The notes: generated by a model from the sequence alone, not told the origin. A stretch of DNA of 64,000 nt from JBFMFH01 sp964481395 (GCA_964481395.1 CAYZYG010000002.1:31093-95092); one strand, 5' to 3'; counted from the stretch's first letter, positions 40,935-50,257 are shown. A program made the numbers and translations.

Positions 40935-43586
40935 ATGCTCGTTGCCCTGTTGACGATCGTGCTTGCGATAGCGACGCCGGCTCAGGCGGCACCGGCCGAC
41001 ACCCCGCAGGGGCAGGCGGAACTGGCCCCCGGCACCCGATACCAGGCCACCATCCCGACGCTGAAGCAGATCGCCGGGTATGACTTCGGCGAGCGAATCT
41101 CGACACCCGAGGAAATCGAGGCGTACCTGAAGGCGCTTCATGCTGCCGCGCCCGACCGGACGAGACTGATCGAATACGGACGCACCTGGGAAGGCCGCCC
41201 GCTCTACGTGCTCGTGGTCGGCGGTCCCGCGCGCATCGCGCGCCTGGACGAGATCAAGACCGGGCTCGGCCGCCTCGCCGATCCGCGCGGCCTGCCCGCG
41301 GCCGATGCCGAGACCTTGATTCGCGACCTTCCCGTCGTCGTCTGGCTGATGCACTCCGTGCACGGCAACGAGATCTCGTCGTCGGATGCCGCGCTGGCGG
41401 AGGCCTACCACCTGCTGGCGGCACAGGGCGACGCCACGGTCGACACCATCCTCAAGGAGGCGATCGTCCTCATCGACCCGCTGCAGAACCCGGACGGACG
41501 GGCTCGCTTCGTGTCGACGAATCGTCAGGCGGCCGGTCCCGAGCCCGATCCGGAGCCGTCCGCGGCCGAGCACGACGAGCCGTGGCCGGGCGGCCGTCCG
41601 AACCACTATCTCTTCGACATGAACCGCGACTGGCTGGCGCAGTCGCAGGTGGAGACGCAGGGGCGCGTGCGCCTCGGCCTTGAGTGGAAGCCGCAGGTCG
41701 TCGTCGATCTCCACGAGATGGGATCCGAGTCCACCTACTACTTCGCCCCACCGGCGGAGCCGGCCAACCCCTACATCACCGCCCGCCAGCGCGAATGGCT
41801 GACGACGTTCGGACGCGAGAACGCGTCGAAGTTCGATTCGCGCGGATTCGCGTATTTCGTGCGCGAGGTCTTCGACGCCTTCTACCCGGGCTACGGCGAC
41901 TCGTGGCCGATGTTCCAGGGCGCGATCTCGATGACCTACGAGCAGGCCTCGTCGCGCGGGCTCGTGATGCGGCGCAGCGACGAGACGCTCCTGACCTACC
42001 GCGACGGCATCGTGGCGCACTTTACGGCCGCGCTGCAGACCGCGGCGACGGCGGCGACGAACCGCGAGGCGCTGCTGCGCGACTACGCGGAGTACCGCAA
42101 GAGCGCGGTCGCGGAGGGAGAGAAGGCCTCGGCGCGCGAGTACCTCGTGCCGCCTGGCGTGGATCCGAGCCGGACGGATGCGTTCGCCCGTCACCTCGCG
42201 CGACACGGGATCGAGGTCCGGCGGTCGGAGGAGGAGGTCAAGCTCGCCTCGAAGACGCTGCCCAGGGGCACGTACGTGATCGCCTCGGCCCAGCCGATGT
42301 TCCGTCTGCTGCGCAACCTGATGGAGAGCGACATCCGGATGGACGACGAGTTCCTGAAGGAGCAGGAACGCCGCCGGCAGAAGCGCCTCGGCGATCAGAT
42401 CTACGACGTGACGGCCTGGAGTCTGCCGCTCTTCTACGACGTCGAGGTCGTGACGAGCGACCGGCCAATCACGGCGAAGACGAGCCCTGTCGCTGCATCC
42501 GCCACCGCCCCGACGGCCGCATTCGGCCAGGCCCGTCTCGCCTACCTGATTCCGTGGGGCACGGGCGCCGCGCAAGCGGTCGTCCAGGCGCACCGCGCCG
42601 GACTCAAACTGCGGAGCGCAGGCGAGACGTTCACCATCGGCAGCCGCACCTACGGCGTGGGCACGGCCATCATCCGCGTGAGCGAGAACCCGGCCGACCT
42701 GCACCAGCGGCTGATTGCCATCAGCGGTCGCACCGGGGCGGAAGTCGTGCCGCTCGACAGTTCCTGGGTCGACAAGGGTATGTCGCTCGGCAGCAACGAG
42801 GTCTCCATCCTGAAGGAGCCGAAGGTCCTGCTGCTGTGGGACTCGCCAGCCTCGAGCCAGTCGGCGGGATGGGCGCGCTACGTGCTCGAGCAGCGTTACG
42901 GCCAGCGCGTGACGGTCGTGCGGCCTTCGTCGCTCAGGCGCACCGACCTGACGCGCTACAACGTGCTCGTGCTGCCTTCAGGCAGCTACGGTCAGTTCGG
43001 CGAAGACGACGTTCGGCGCATCAGAGAGTGGGTGTCGGGCGGCCGTGTGCTCATCACCCTGGCCGAAGCCTCGCGCTGGGCGGCAGGAGAGAAGGTCGGG
43101 CTCCTGGCCACGAGCCCCGAGATGCGCGACGGCAAAGCGCCGGCGAAGGACGAAGAGAAGGACAAGAAGCCCGCCGGCGACGCGAAGAAGCCGTTCGACT
43201 ACCAGCAGGCGATCCAGCCCGAACGCGAGCCGCCCGCCTCGGTGCCGGGCGCGCTGCTGCGGGTGACCCTCGATCCCGAGCACTGGATGTCCGCCGGCTT
43301 CGACGGGGAGATCCAGGTCATCGTCGAGGGGTCGCGCGTGTTCACGCCGGTGAAGCTGGACAGGGGCCGGAACGTGGGTATCTACGCCGCGAAGGATCGG
43401 CTCGTCGCAGCGGGCCACACGTGGCAGGCGTCGCAGGATCAGCTTCCGCAGAAGGCGTTCATGATCGCTCAGCCGCTTGGGCGGGGACACGTGATCGCGT
43501 TCGCGGAGGACCCGAACTTCCGGGCGCTGACCGAGGCGTCGTCGCTGCTGTTCATGAATGCGGTGCTGATGGGGCCGGGGCGGTAG
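40935..43586 (+). CDS. Exported M14 family zinc carboxypeptidase
   Basis: An 883-aa peptidase with a signal peptide (1-19). The M14 domain (about 45-330) has zinc ligands His143-x2-Glu146 (HGNE) and His260 (VVVDLHEMG). The substrate Arg and the catalytic Glu lie within the MTYEQAS neighbourhood (about 330-345). A long C-terminal region with a second alpha/beta part (about 620-700, glutamine-amidotransferase-like fold) and a charged linker follows, giving a protein more than twice the size of a plain carboxypeptidase. GAAGAGGAG precedes the ATG. Confidence 0.87.
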   Translation: MLVALLTIVLAIATPAQAAPADTPQGQAELAPGTRYQATIPTLKQIAGYDFGERISTPEEIEAYLKALHAAAPDRTRLIEYGRTWEGRPLYVLVVGGPARIARLDEIKTGLGRLADPRGLPAADAETLIRDLPVVVWLMHSVHGNEISSSDAALAEAYHLLAAQGDATVDTILKEAIVLIDPLQNPDGRARFVSTNRQAAGPEPDPEPSAAEHDEPWPGGRPNHYLFDMNRDWLAQSQVETQGRVRLGLEWKPQVVVDLHEMGSESTYYFAPPAEPANPYITARQREWLTTFGRENASKFDSRGFAYFVREVFDAFYPGYGDSWPMFQGAISMTYEQASSRGLVMRRSDETLLTYRDGIVAHFTAALQTAATAATNREALLRDYAEYRKSAVAEGEKASAREYLVPPGVDPSRTDAFARHLARHGIEVRRSEEEVKLASKTLPRGTYVIASAQPMFRLLRNLMESDIRMDDEFLKEQERRRQKRLGDQIYDVTAWSLPLFYDVEVVTSDRPITAKTSPVAASATAPTAAFGQARLAYLIPWGTGAAQAVVQAHRAGLKLRSAGETFTIGSRTYGVGTAIIRVSENPADLHQRLIAISGRTGAEVVPLDSSWVDKGMSLGSNEVSILKEPKVLLLWDSPASSQSAGWARYVLEQRYGQRVTVVRPSSLRRTDLTRYNVLVLPSGSYGQFGEDDVRRIREWVSGGRVLITLAEASRWAAGEKVGLLATSPEMRDGKAPAKDEEKDKKPAGDAKKPFDYQQAIQPEREPPASVPGALLRVTLDPEHWMSAGFDGEIQVIVEGSRVFTPVKLDRGRNVGIYAAKDRLVAAGHTWQASQDQLPQKAFMIAQPLGRGHVIAFAEDPNFRALTEASSLLFMNAVLMGPGR

Positions 43587-43592
43587 GAGAAC

Positions 43593-43627
43593 GGGGGCCG
43601 GGGACCAGGGATCGGGGATCAGGGATC
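43593..43627 (+). repeat. Heptamer array after the M14 gene
   Basis: GGGGGCC, GGGGACC, AGGGATC, GGGGATC, AGGGATC, preceded by TAG-GAGAAC (stop plus border) and followed by a GGGGACATCCTCAGTCCC box related to those after the arrays at 1021 and 29061. Confidence 0.85.
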
Positions 43628-43675
43628 AGTTGGGGACATCCTCAGTCCCTATTCGACAGCAAGATGAGGGGCATC

Positions 43676-44821
43676 ATGGCGCGAGCGGCGCATGTCATTG
43701 GATTCGTGTTGGCGGGGCTCATCGCAGCACCCACGAGTGTGGTGGCCCAGGCCAAGCCATCGCCCGCGCCACAGTTCTTCACGACGTCGCTCTCGATCGA
43801 ACAGATGAAGGGCAAGCAGGCGGTACTCGAGACGACCGCCGGCCGCATCGTCATCGACCTGCTGCCCGATCAGGCGCCGAATCACGTGGGCTACTTCATG
43901 AAGCTCATCGAGGAGGGGGCCTACAACGGCACGACGTTCCACCGCCTGATCGCTCGCGGGATCATCCAGGGCGGCGACCCATTGTCGAAGGACCCGTCGA
44001 AACGAGAGGCCTACGGCACCGGCGGCCTCGGCATGCTGAAGGCCGAGCCGGGCGCCGGCGCGCACGCCCGCGGCTCGGTGTCTGCGGTCCTCGTTCCGGG
44101 CAAACGCGACTCGGCCGGGGCTCAGTTCTTCATCTGCGTGACGCCTCAGCCTGTCCTCGATGGGCAATACACGGTCTTCGGCCGCGTGGTGCAGGGGATC
44201 GGAATCGTCACCCGGATCTCGGAAATGCCGGTTGACGAATCCGGCAAGGCGGTCGATCGAATCGAGATCGCTTCGGCGACGCTTCACAATGCGCCTCCTG
44301 ACGGCGCGGAGCCGTTCTCGACGGAGACTCCGGACGAACTGGCCCGCTACCGGGCCATCCTGGACACCAGCCTCGGGGAGATCACGCTCGAGTTCAGGCC
44401 GGACCTGGCGCCGAACCACGTCCGGAACTTCCTGCGCCTCGCATCGGCCGGCGTGTACGACGAGATGACGTTCCACCGCGTCGTGCCCGGGTTCGTCATC
44501 CAGAGCGGCTATCTCGGGTCCAGGCAACTCGTGATGGACGATGCCCAGCAGGTCCTCGTGCGCACCCTGCAGCCCGAATTCAGCGACACCCCCCATGAGA
44601 AGGGGACTCTCTCGATGGCTCGCGGAGATGACCCCGCGAGCGCCGACACGTCCTTTTTCATCGTGACCGGGCGCGCCACGGCCCTCGACGGGAAGTACAC
44701 GGTCTTCGGCCGCGTGGTGGCCGGGCTGGACGTGGTCGAGGCGATCGAGCGGGTCCCGCGCGACGGCGAACGTCCCGTGACCCCCATCACGCTCCGAGGC
44801 ATCCGGATCCTGCGGCAGTAG
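43676..44821 (+). CDS. Exported cyclophilin with two peptidyl-prolyl isomerase domains
   Basis: A 381-aa protein with a signal peptide (1-25) and two cyclophilin domains, about 45-205 and 225-378. Each shows the ...PNHV..F......Y....FHR opening, a GGDP/QSGY segment and the FFI motif of the active face. The first domain keeps AGAQFFICVT; the second has ADTSFFIVTG. It would catalyse prolyl isomerisation in periplasmic protein folding. GAGGGG five bases before ATG 43676 favours that start over ATG 43664. Confidence 0.9.
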   Translation: MARAAHVIGFVLAGLIAAPTSVVAQAKPSPAPQFFTTSLSIEQMKGKQAVLETTAGRIVIDLLPDQAPNHVGYFMKLIEEGAYNGTTFHRLIARGIIQGGDPLSKDPSKREAYGTGGLGMLKAEPGAGAHARGSVSAVLVPGKRDSAGAQFFICVTPQPVLDGQYTVFGRVVQGIGIVTRISEMPVDESGKAVDRIEIASATLHNAPPDGAEPFSTETPDELARYRAILDTSLGEITLEFRPDLAPNHVRNFLRLASAGVYDEMTFHRVVPGFVIQSGYLGSRQLVMDDAQQVLVRTLQPEFSDTPHEKGTLSMARGDDPASADTSFFIVTGRATALDGKYTVFGRVVAGLDVVEAIERVPRDGERPVTPITLRGIRILRQ

Positions 44822-45037
44822 CCCCGGCCGGCGGGCCGACAGTCGTGTGCGGGTTCTGGACACCCCTGTCTCGAATCGCCGCACGGGTGTGCGGGGCCGT
44901 TGCCCGGATCTGCACACTTTCTCCTCGCAAGAAACGCGTTCCGTGAGCCGATAACCCTGGTGTGTCTCTTGCTCAGTCCTTCGATGCGCAAGTGCGGCTC
45001 CGTGGTTCGCGCCCTGAGGACTGAGTGCTGAGCGAGT
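44822..45037. other. Gene-free stretch before the minor pilin operon
   Basis: No gene. A perfect 9-bp inverted repeat, CTCAGTCCT (44972-44980) and AGGACTGAG (45017-45025), flanks a 36-nt loop, and three CTGAGNG heptamers (45014-45034) overlap the right arm. No clear promoter. Confidence 0.5.
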
Positions 45038-45247
45038 GGGCAGCAGGCGACATCCGGAGGGACATGGTGAGCAGGCCCCAGCGCAACGGGCANNNNNNNN
45101 NNNNNNNNNNNNNNNNNNNNNNNNNNNNNNNNNNNNNNNNNNNNNNNNNNNNNNNNNNNNNNNNNNNNNNNNNNNNNNNNNNNNNNNNNNNNGGGCAGCA
45201 GGCGACATCCGGAGGGACATGGTGAGCAGGCCCCAGCGCAACGGGCA
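45038..45247. other. Assembly gap with duplicated 55-bp flanks
   Basis: A run of 100 N (45093-45192). The 55 bp before it (45038-45092) are identical to the 55 bp after it (45193-45247). This is the signature of two contigs that overlap by an assembler k-mer but were joined with a fixed-length gap. The true sequence is probably one copy with no gap. Confidence 0.9.
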
Positions 45248-45812
45248 TGAGGCGGGGCAGACACGAGGCCGGTGGACGGGCGTGACCGGGCTGTCCCTGG
45301 TCGAGCTGCTGGTCGTCGTGTCGGTCGCGGGCGTCATGCTCGCGATTGCCGTGCCATCCGTCGGCACGGCGTTCGCGGATGCCAGGGCGAACGCCGCCAT
45401 GCGGGCGGTCCAGGGGCACTTGCGCACGGCGCGCGACGAGGCGATGAAGTCGCGTCGTGCTGTCGAGGTGCAGTTCGTCGGCACCAACCAGCTCCAAAGC
45501 ACGCGACTGGACGGCGCCACACGGCGCGTCGTCGCATCGACCGTGCTCGAACACAGCATGCGTTTCCTGCTGACACCGGGCGTGCCCGACACACCTGATG
45601 CCTTCGGACAGGGCGGTGCCATCGACTTCGGCGGTCCGACCACGGTGTTCTTCCAGCCGGAGGGCTCGCTGGCGGACGATACGGGGCTGCCCGTGAGCGG
45701 CACGGTCTATCTCGGCATCACCGACCGGACCCTGTCGGCCAGGGCCGTCACGGTCCTGGGCCCGACGGGCCGCGTCGAGGCGTACCGCTGGGACGGACGG
45801 GCGTGGCGATGA
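45219..45812 (+). CDS. Type IV minor pilin, FimT/GspH family
   Basis: A 197-aa pseudopilin. The prepilin peptidase site is G|LSLVE with Glu5 of the mature protein, followed by a hydrophobic helix (LLVVVSVAGVMLAIAVP), then a GspH-like C-terminal domain. The start at 45219 has GGAGGG upstream. The same start and ribosome binding site exist in the copy before the gap, so the gene is intact if the gap is artificial. First gene of the cluster; overlaps the next gene by ATGA. Confidence 0.88.
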   Translation: MVSRPQRNGHEAGQTRGRWTGVTGLSLVELLVVVSVAGVMLAIAVPSVGTAFADARANAAMRAVQGHLRTARDEAMKSRRAVEVQFVGTNQLQSTRLDGATRRVVASTVLEHSMRFLLTPGVPDTPDAFGQGGAIDFGGPTTVFFQPEGSLADDTGLPVSGTVYLGITDRTLSARAVTVLGPTGRVEAYRWDGRAWR

Positions 45813-46378
45813 GGAGTCCGTTGGAGGCGATCGGATCGCGCGGGCAGCTCGATGCCGGGCACGACGGCTTCACGATCATCGAGCTCCTGGTCGCCGTCTC
45901 CGTCCTCGCATTCGGGCTGCTGGCGCTGGCGTCGGTGCTGACCGCCGGCCTCACCAGTCTGGGCGCGGCCCCGGCGGACCTGATCGCCAGACAGAAGGCC
46001 ACGGAGGCCATCGAAAGCGTCTTCGCGGCGCGCGACACGCGCGTCATCGCGTGGTCGCAGGTCCGAAACGTGAGGGGCGGCACGGGGTCGGACGGCGGCA
46101 TCTTCCTCGACGGGCCTCAGTCGCTGCGGAGCCCGGGGCCGGACGGTCTGGTGAACACGGCCGACGATGGCGCCATCGAGACCCTCGTGGAGCCCGGTAC
46201 CGACGGCCTGCTGGGCACGCAGGACGACGTGGTGACGCCGATGTCGCAGTTCACCCGCGAGATCGAGATTCGCGACCTCGCCGGGACCCTGCGCCAGATC
46301 CGGGTGACCGTGAAAGTCCGCGGTCCCAGGGGTGAACGGGTCTACGTCCTGACCACGCTGGTGTCGGCGTACGCGTAG
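45809..46378 (+). CDS. Type IV minor pilin, PilV-like
   Basis: A 189-aa prepilin with cleavage site G|FTIIE and the helix ELLVAVSVLAFGLLAL, a pattern typical of PilV. The middle contains GPDGLVNTADDG and GTDGLLGTQDD, two copies of an Asp/Gly-rich loop likely to bind calcium. ATG at 45809 overlaps the fimT-like stop (ATGA). Confidence 0.85.
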   Translation: MRSPLEAIGSRGQLDAGHDGFTIIELLVAVSVLAFGLLALASVLTAGLTSLGAAPADLIARQKATEAIESVFAARDTRVIAWSQVRNVRGGTGSDGGIFLDGPQSLRSPGPDGLVNTADDGAIETLVEPGTDGLLGTQDDVVTPMSQFTREIEIRDLAGTLRQIRVTVKVRGPRGERVYVLTTLVSAYA

Positions 46379-46391
46379 CAGGGGGCATGCC

Positions 46392-47429
46392 GTGACGGAG
46401 CGACGATCGAGGGGCACCGAGGCGGGCTACACGCTGATCGAGTTGCTCGTCGCCGTCGTCCTGGTCGTGATCGTCCTCAGCGGCGCGTTCCGGGCGTTCG
46501 ACGACGCGCGGCGGGCGTCGGAGGCCGGTGGCGTTCTGGCCGACGGCAACCACAATCTGCGCATGGCCGTGGTGCTGATGACCCGCGACACGATTCAGAC
46601 CGGCCGCGAGCTGCCGAACGGCGGGATTCCGATTCCCCGGGGTGGAGGCGCCACCGCCATTGCCAGGCCCGGCCCTCCCGGCACGAACCTGACCTTTCCC
46701 GGCGCGTGGTCGGCGCTGCCGTCGATCTGTCCCGGGCCCGGCCTGGGGCCGATCGTGAACGGGATTGCCACCGATCTCGTGACGGTGCTCTACGCCGACA
46801 GTACGCTCGCGCTGAACGAGTATCCCCTGGACGCGATCGACCCGGACGGCGGGCGTGTGACGGTCGATGCGCGAACGGCGATCGGCGATCCGCGGACCGG
46901 TCTGCGCCCTGGCGATCTCGTCTGGTTCACCAACGCGGTCGGCGACGCCATCCAGACGGTGACGGCCGTGCAGGGACAGGACGTGTACTTCGAACAGGGA
47001 CACGTCGCCGATGCGTTCGGCTTCAACCAGCGCACGGCGGATGCGGGGACCATCCTGAACATCCGCACGGGCGCGACGTTCCCGCCGACCTCGGCTACGC
47101 GAGTCACGATGGTCAGCTATTACATCGACGACGTGACCGCGCCGGGGCAGGTGCGGCTGATGCGACGTGAAGGCTTCCAGACCGGCCGGCTTGTCGGCAT
47201 GGGCATCGAGAACCTCCAACTGACGTACGACATCGTCGATGGCACGACGAACCCGACCAACCAGCCGGATGCCGTGGCACCCAACACGCCCTCGCAGATC
47301 AGGAAGGTGAACCTGTACCTGGCGCGGCGATCGGAGACGCGGCTAGGCCAGACCGGCGAGCGGATGCGATCGTCCGTGGCGACGCAGGTCAGCCTGCGGA
47401 GCATGTCGTTCATGGACCGGTACCGATGA
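46392..47429 (+). CDS. Type IV minor pilin, PilW-like
   Basis: A 345-aa prepilin. Its cleavage site is G|YTLIE followed by a hydrophobic helix, and the large C-terminal domain fits PilW. It starts with GTG at 46392, 13 bp after pilV, and overlaps the next gene by ATGA. It carries only two cysteines or fewer, so no PilW-type disulfide is evident. Confidence 0.83.
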   Translation: MTERRSRGTEAGYTLIELLVAVVLVVIVLSGAFRAFDDARRASEAGGVLADGNHNLRMAVVLMTRDTIQTGRELPNGGIPIPRGGGATAIARPGPPGTNLTFPGAWSALPSICPGPGLGPIVNGIATDLVTVLYADSTLALNEYPLDAIDPDGGRVTVDARTAIGDPRTGLRPGDLVWFTNAVGDAIQTVTAVQGQDVYFEQGHVADAFGFNQRTADAGTILNIRTGATFPPTSATRVTMVSYYIDDVTAPGQVRLMRREGFQTGRLVGMGIENLQLTYDIVDGTTNPTNQPDAVAPNTPSQIRKVNLYLARRSETRLGQTGERMRSSVATQVSLRSMSFMDRYR

Positions 47430-49852
47430 GGAGCTCGATGCGCCCACCCGCACGTTCGACCGACCGCGGCATGGCGCTGATTGCCGTGCTGCTCCTGATG
47501 ACGCTCGTGTCGGCGATCGTTGCCGGGTTCACCGTGATCGTGATGAGCGAGCAGCGCCTGCAGAGCATCGAGGGCGACCACGACGAGGCGTTCTACGCGG
47601 CGCACGGCGCCGTCGAGAAACTGACGTCGGATCTCGGGCTGCTCTTCACGCGAACGTACACACCCACCGGCGCGCAGGTGACGGCGTTGGCCAACGATTT
47701 TCCGGTGATGCCGGGTGTGACCTATCCGACGACCACCGAGGGCACCGGGTACGGCATCACCTTCACGCCGGACACCAACGGCAACCCCGCGTCGACCGTA
47801 CGGTCGATCACGACAGGGCCGTTCCAGGGATTCACGGGGCTGGTAACTCCGTACTGGCTGTCGGTGACCGCGCGCACGACGAGTGGAGGCGAGGCGCGCC
47901 TGCTGCGCCAGGTGCAGACCGTCGGCATCCCGCTCTTCCAGTTCGGCCTCTTCTCTGAGACCGACCTCGGGTTCCATTCGGGCGGCGACTTCGACTTCGG
48001 CGGTCGTGTGCACACCAACGGGAACCTGTTCCTGGCTGCCGGCGCGACGCTGACGCTGGCCGACAAGGTGACCGCCGTCGGCGAGGTCGTGCGCACGAAC
48101 ATGATGAACGGGTCGGCGATCGGCGGCAGCTACCCGGGCAACGTGCGCGTGATCACGGCCCCCGGGTCCTACCGCAACCTCGCCACGAACGAGGGCAGCG
48201 TGGTGACGGATCTGGGCTCGGCCCTGAACGAGCCGAAATGGTCGAATCTGTCCATCGGGACCTACAACGGGAACATCCGAAACGGCCGGACCGGGGCCCG
48301 TCGCCTGGATCTGCCGCTGGTCGTCGAGGGCGCGACGCCCATCGAACTCATCCGTCGGCCGACGGCAGGCGAGACGGCGAACTCGCTGGTGTTCCAGCAG
48401 CGGTACTTCTCGCAGGCCAGCCTGCGCATCCTGCTCTCGGACACGGCGCAGGACATTACGAGCCTGCCGGGTGTCACGGGCACGCCGCCCGTCGAGCTGG
48501 GGGCGAACGAGCCGGCCGGCTATACGGTGGATGCAAACCATCCGCCGTTCGCGGAGTCGGGCGGGCCGCCTCATGCCAAGGTTCCCGCCGGGACCCCGCT
48601 GCTGGGCGGCTTCCTGAAGATTGAGAAACAGGTGTCGGAAGGCGTGTGGCAGGACGTGACCGTCGAGATTCTGAATCTCGGAATCGCCGGGCCAAACCTG
48701 AGCAAGAACTGTGCGGAGCCGAATCCGGATGCTGTCATCCGCCTGCAGCGCATCGCTGATCTGACGCAGTGCCAGACGGGCACCACCGTGGCGGCCAACT
48801 ACTGGCCGAAGATGCTCTACGACACCCGCGAAGCCCTGTTCCGCGAGGGCGAAAACGTGAACTTCAGCCAGGTCTACCTCGGCGGCGTCATGCACTACGT
48901 CGAGTTGGACGTGCGGAACCTGACCCGCTGGTTCCAGGGGCAGATCGGGACGTCGGGCACGATCGTGGAGCGCACCACCGGCTACTCGGTGTACTTCTCG
49001 GACCGGCGCGGCAACCGCGACGGCACCGGGCGCGAAACCGGGGAGTACGGCTTCGAGGACTTCGTGAACCCCGCAAGCTCGAGCGGCACGCCGAACGGGG
49101 CGCTCGACGCGGGGGAGGATGTCAACGGCAACGGCCGGCTCGAGACCTACGGCGCGACGTACACCGGCGGTTCCGTGCCGTGGCAGAACCCGCTCGCGAA
49201 CGCGGATCCGCTGGATGCGGTGACGACCGACGTCGCGCAGCGCAACCCGGCGCGGTTCTTCCGCCGTGCGCTGAAGATCGTGAACGGCCGCCTCGGCAAC
49301 ATCATCTCGCCGGGACTTTCCATCGCCTCGGAGAACCCCGTCTACCTGCAGGGCGACTTCAACGCGGCCGGCGGGTTTGGCAACCCGCACGTGTCGGCGT
49401 CGATTGCGGCCGATGCGGTCACCCTGCTGTCGAACAACTGGAGCGACCGGACGTCGTTTCTGTATCCACACCGGGCCGCCAACCGCCAGGCGACCAGCAC
49501 CTGGTACCGTGTGGCGATCCTGGCTGGCAAGGGCGTGAAGTTTCCCCGTCCGACTGCCGGCTCGCCACCCATCAACTTCGGCACCGACGGGGGCGTGCAC
49601 AACTTCCTGCGCTACCTCGAGAACTGGTCGAATGACACGGTGTACTACCGCGGGTCGCTGGCGAGCCTCTACTACAGCCGGCAGGCGGTCGGCGTGTTCA
49701 AGGACGGGTCAAACACCTACGACTTCCCGGACACCCGGGATTTCCGCTTCGACGTCGACTTCCTCAACATGAACCTCCTCCCGCCGCGGACGCCGCTCTT
49801 CCGCGACGTCAACGTCCTGGGCTTCACGCAGGTCCTCACGGCGCCCCGGTAG
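47426..49852 (+). CDS. Large PilX-like pilus assembly protein
   Basis: An 808-aa protein. The N-terminus, G|MALIAVLLLM with no Glu5, matches PilX, but the rest is four times larger than a normal PilX. It contains repeated beta-strand segments (GGDFDFGGRVHTNGNLFLAAG near 185-205) and an Asp/Asn-rich calcium-type loop, DVNGNGRLE, at 565-573. No PilY1 gene follows, so this protein may combine PilX and tip-adhesin-like functions. Last gene of the cluster. Confidence 0.8.
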   Translation: MRSSMRPPARSTDRGMALIAVLLLMTLVSAIVAGFTVIVMSEQRLQSIEGDHDEAFYAAHGAVEKLTSDLGLLFTRTYTPTGAQVTALANDFPVMPGVTYPTTTEGTGYGITFTPDTNGNPASTVRSITTGPFQGFTGLVTPYWLSVTARTTSGGEARLLRQVQTVGIPLFQFGLFSETDLGFHSGGDFDFGGRVHTNGNLFLAAGATLTLADKVTAVGEVVRTNMMNGSAIGGSYPGNVRVITAPGSYRNLATNEGSVVTDLGSALNEPKWSNLSIGTYNGNIRNGRTGARRLDLPLVVEGATPIELIRRPTAGETANSLVFQQRYFSQASLRILLSDTAQDITSLPGVTGTPPVELGANEPAGYTVDANHPPFAESGGPPHAKVPAGTPLLGGFLKIEKQVSEGVWQDVTVEILNLGIAGPNLSKNCAEPNPDAVIRLQRIADLTQCQTGTTVAANYWPKMLYDTREALFREGENVNFSQVYLGGVMHYVELDVRNLTRWFQGQIGTSGTIVERTTGYSVYFSDRRGNRDGTGRETGEYGFEDFVNPASSSGTPNGALDAGEDVNGNGRLETYGATYTGGSVPWQNPLANADPLDAVTTDVAQRNPARFFRRALKIVNGRLGNIISPGLSIASENPVYLQGDFNAAGGFGNPHVSASIAADAVTLLSNNWSDRTSFLYPHRAANRQATSTWYRVAILAGKGVKFPRPTAGSPPINFGTDGGVHNFLRYLENWSNDTVYYRGSLASLYYSRQAVGVFKDGSNTYDFPDTRDFRFDVDFLNMNLLPPRTPLFRDVNVLGFTQVLTAPR

Positions 49853-49880
49853 CGGGGCGGGGCAGCAGCGGGAGTCGGGG

Positions 49881-49945
49881 GTCGGCCGTTCGACTCGCGT
49901 TCGCTCGCTCAGGCCGCCCTGAGCCCCGTCGAAGGGCGAGCACCG
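49881..49945. repeat. Dispersed repeat with GTTCGACTCG core, copy 2
   Basis: Begins GTCGGCCGTTCGACTCGC, identical to the start of 31834-31915, and continues with CTGAGCCCCGTCGAAGGGCG. It follows the pilin cluster. Confidence 0.65.
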
Positions 49946-50012
49946 CCCGGCCGCAGGCCGCGGCGCCGATCATCGGTGACCCTCCCCAGCGCCGTCCGCT
50001 CCGCCACGGCTG

Positions 50013-50071
50013 CTGGAGGCCGGGGCTTTCGGCCCCGGCGGACCTCCCGGCCCTGAAGGGCCGGCCTCCAG
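50013..50071. repeat. Cloverleaf-like inverted repeat
   Basis: The outer stem CTGGAGGCCGG (50013-50023) pairs with CCGGCCTCCAG (50061-50071). Inside are two further hairpins, CCGGGGCTTTCGGCCCCGG and CGGCCCTGAAGGGCCG, so the 59 bp can form a three-way junction. Confidence 0.7.
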
Positions 50072-50091
50072 AGCACGACTCCCGGACGCGC

Positions 50092-50152
50092 GAGCCCCGA
50101 CTCCCGACTCCCGATTCCCGTCGCCCGAACTGGCCCCCGGTCCCCGGTCCCC
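50092..50152 (-). repeat. Heptamer array (GACTCCC to GGTCCCC)
   Basis: GAGCCCC, GACTCCC, GACTCCC, GATTCCC, GTCGCCC, then after a 5-bp irregularity GGCCCCC, GGTCCCC, GGTCCCC. Confidence 0.8.
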
Positions 50153-50190
50153 GGCCTGCCTCGACGTCGCCGCGCGGTTGGCGGAGTCGG

Positions 50191-50250
50191 GTCTCCTGTC
50201 TCCTGGATTCTGTCTGGTCCCGGGTCCCGGATCCCGGGTCCCGGATCCCG
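50191..50250 (-). repeat. Heptamer array that changes unit class without losing phase
   Basis: GTCTCCT, GTCTCCT, GGATTCT, GTCTGGT, CCCGGGT, CCCGGAT, CCCGGGT, CCCGGAT, CCCGG. The first units are the reverse of AGGAGAC and the later ones belong to the GGGACC class. It ends one base before a TATAAT box. Confidence 0.9.
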
Positions 50251-50251
50251 G

Positions 50252-50257
50252 TATAAT
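50252..50257 (+). promoter_or_regulatory. -10 box of the aldehyde oxidoreductase operon
   Basis: A consensus TATAAT 28 bp before the ATG at 50286, with a GGAGG ribosome binding site between. The -35 position falls within the heptamer array and has no TTGACA. Confidence 0.5.

Noticed and set aside
44509..45703. Reading frames spanning the N run
   Set aside because: They translate undetermined bases and combine antisense of the cyclophilin and pilin genes.
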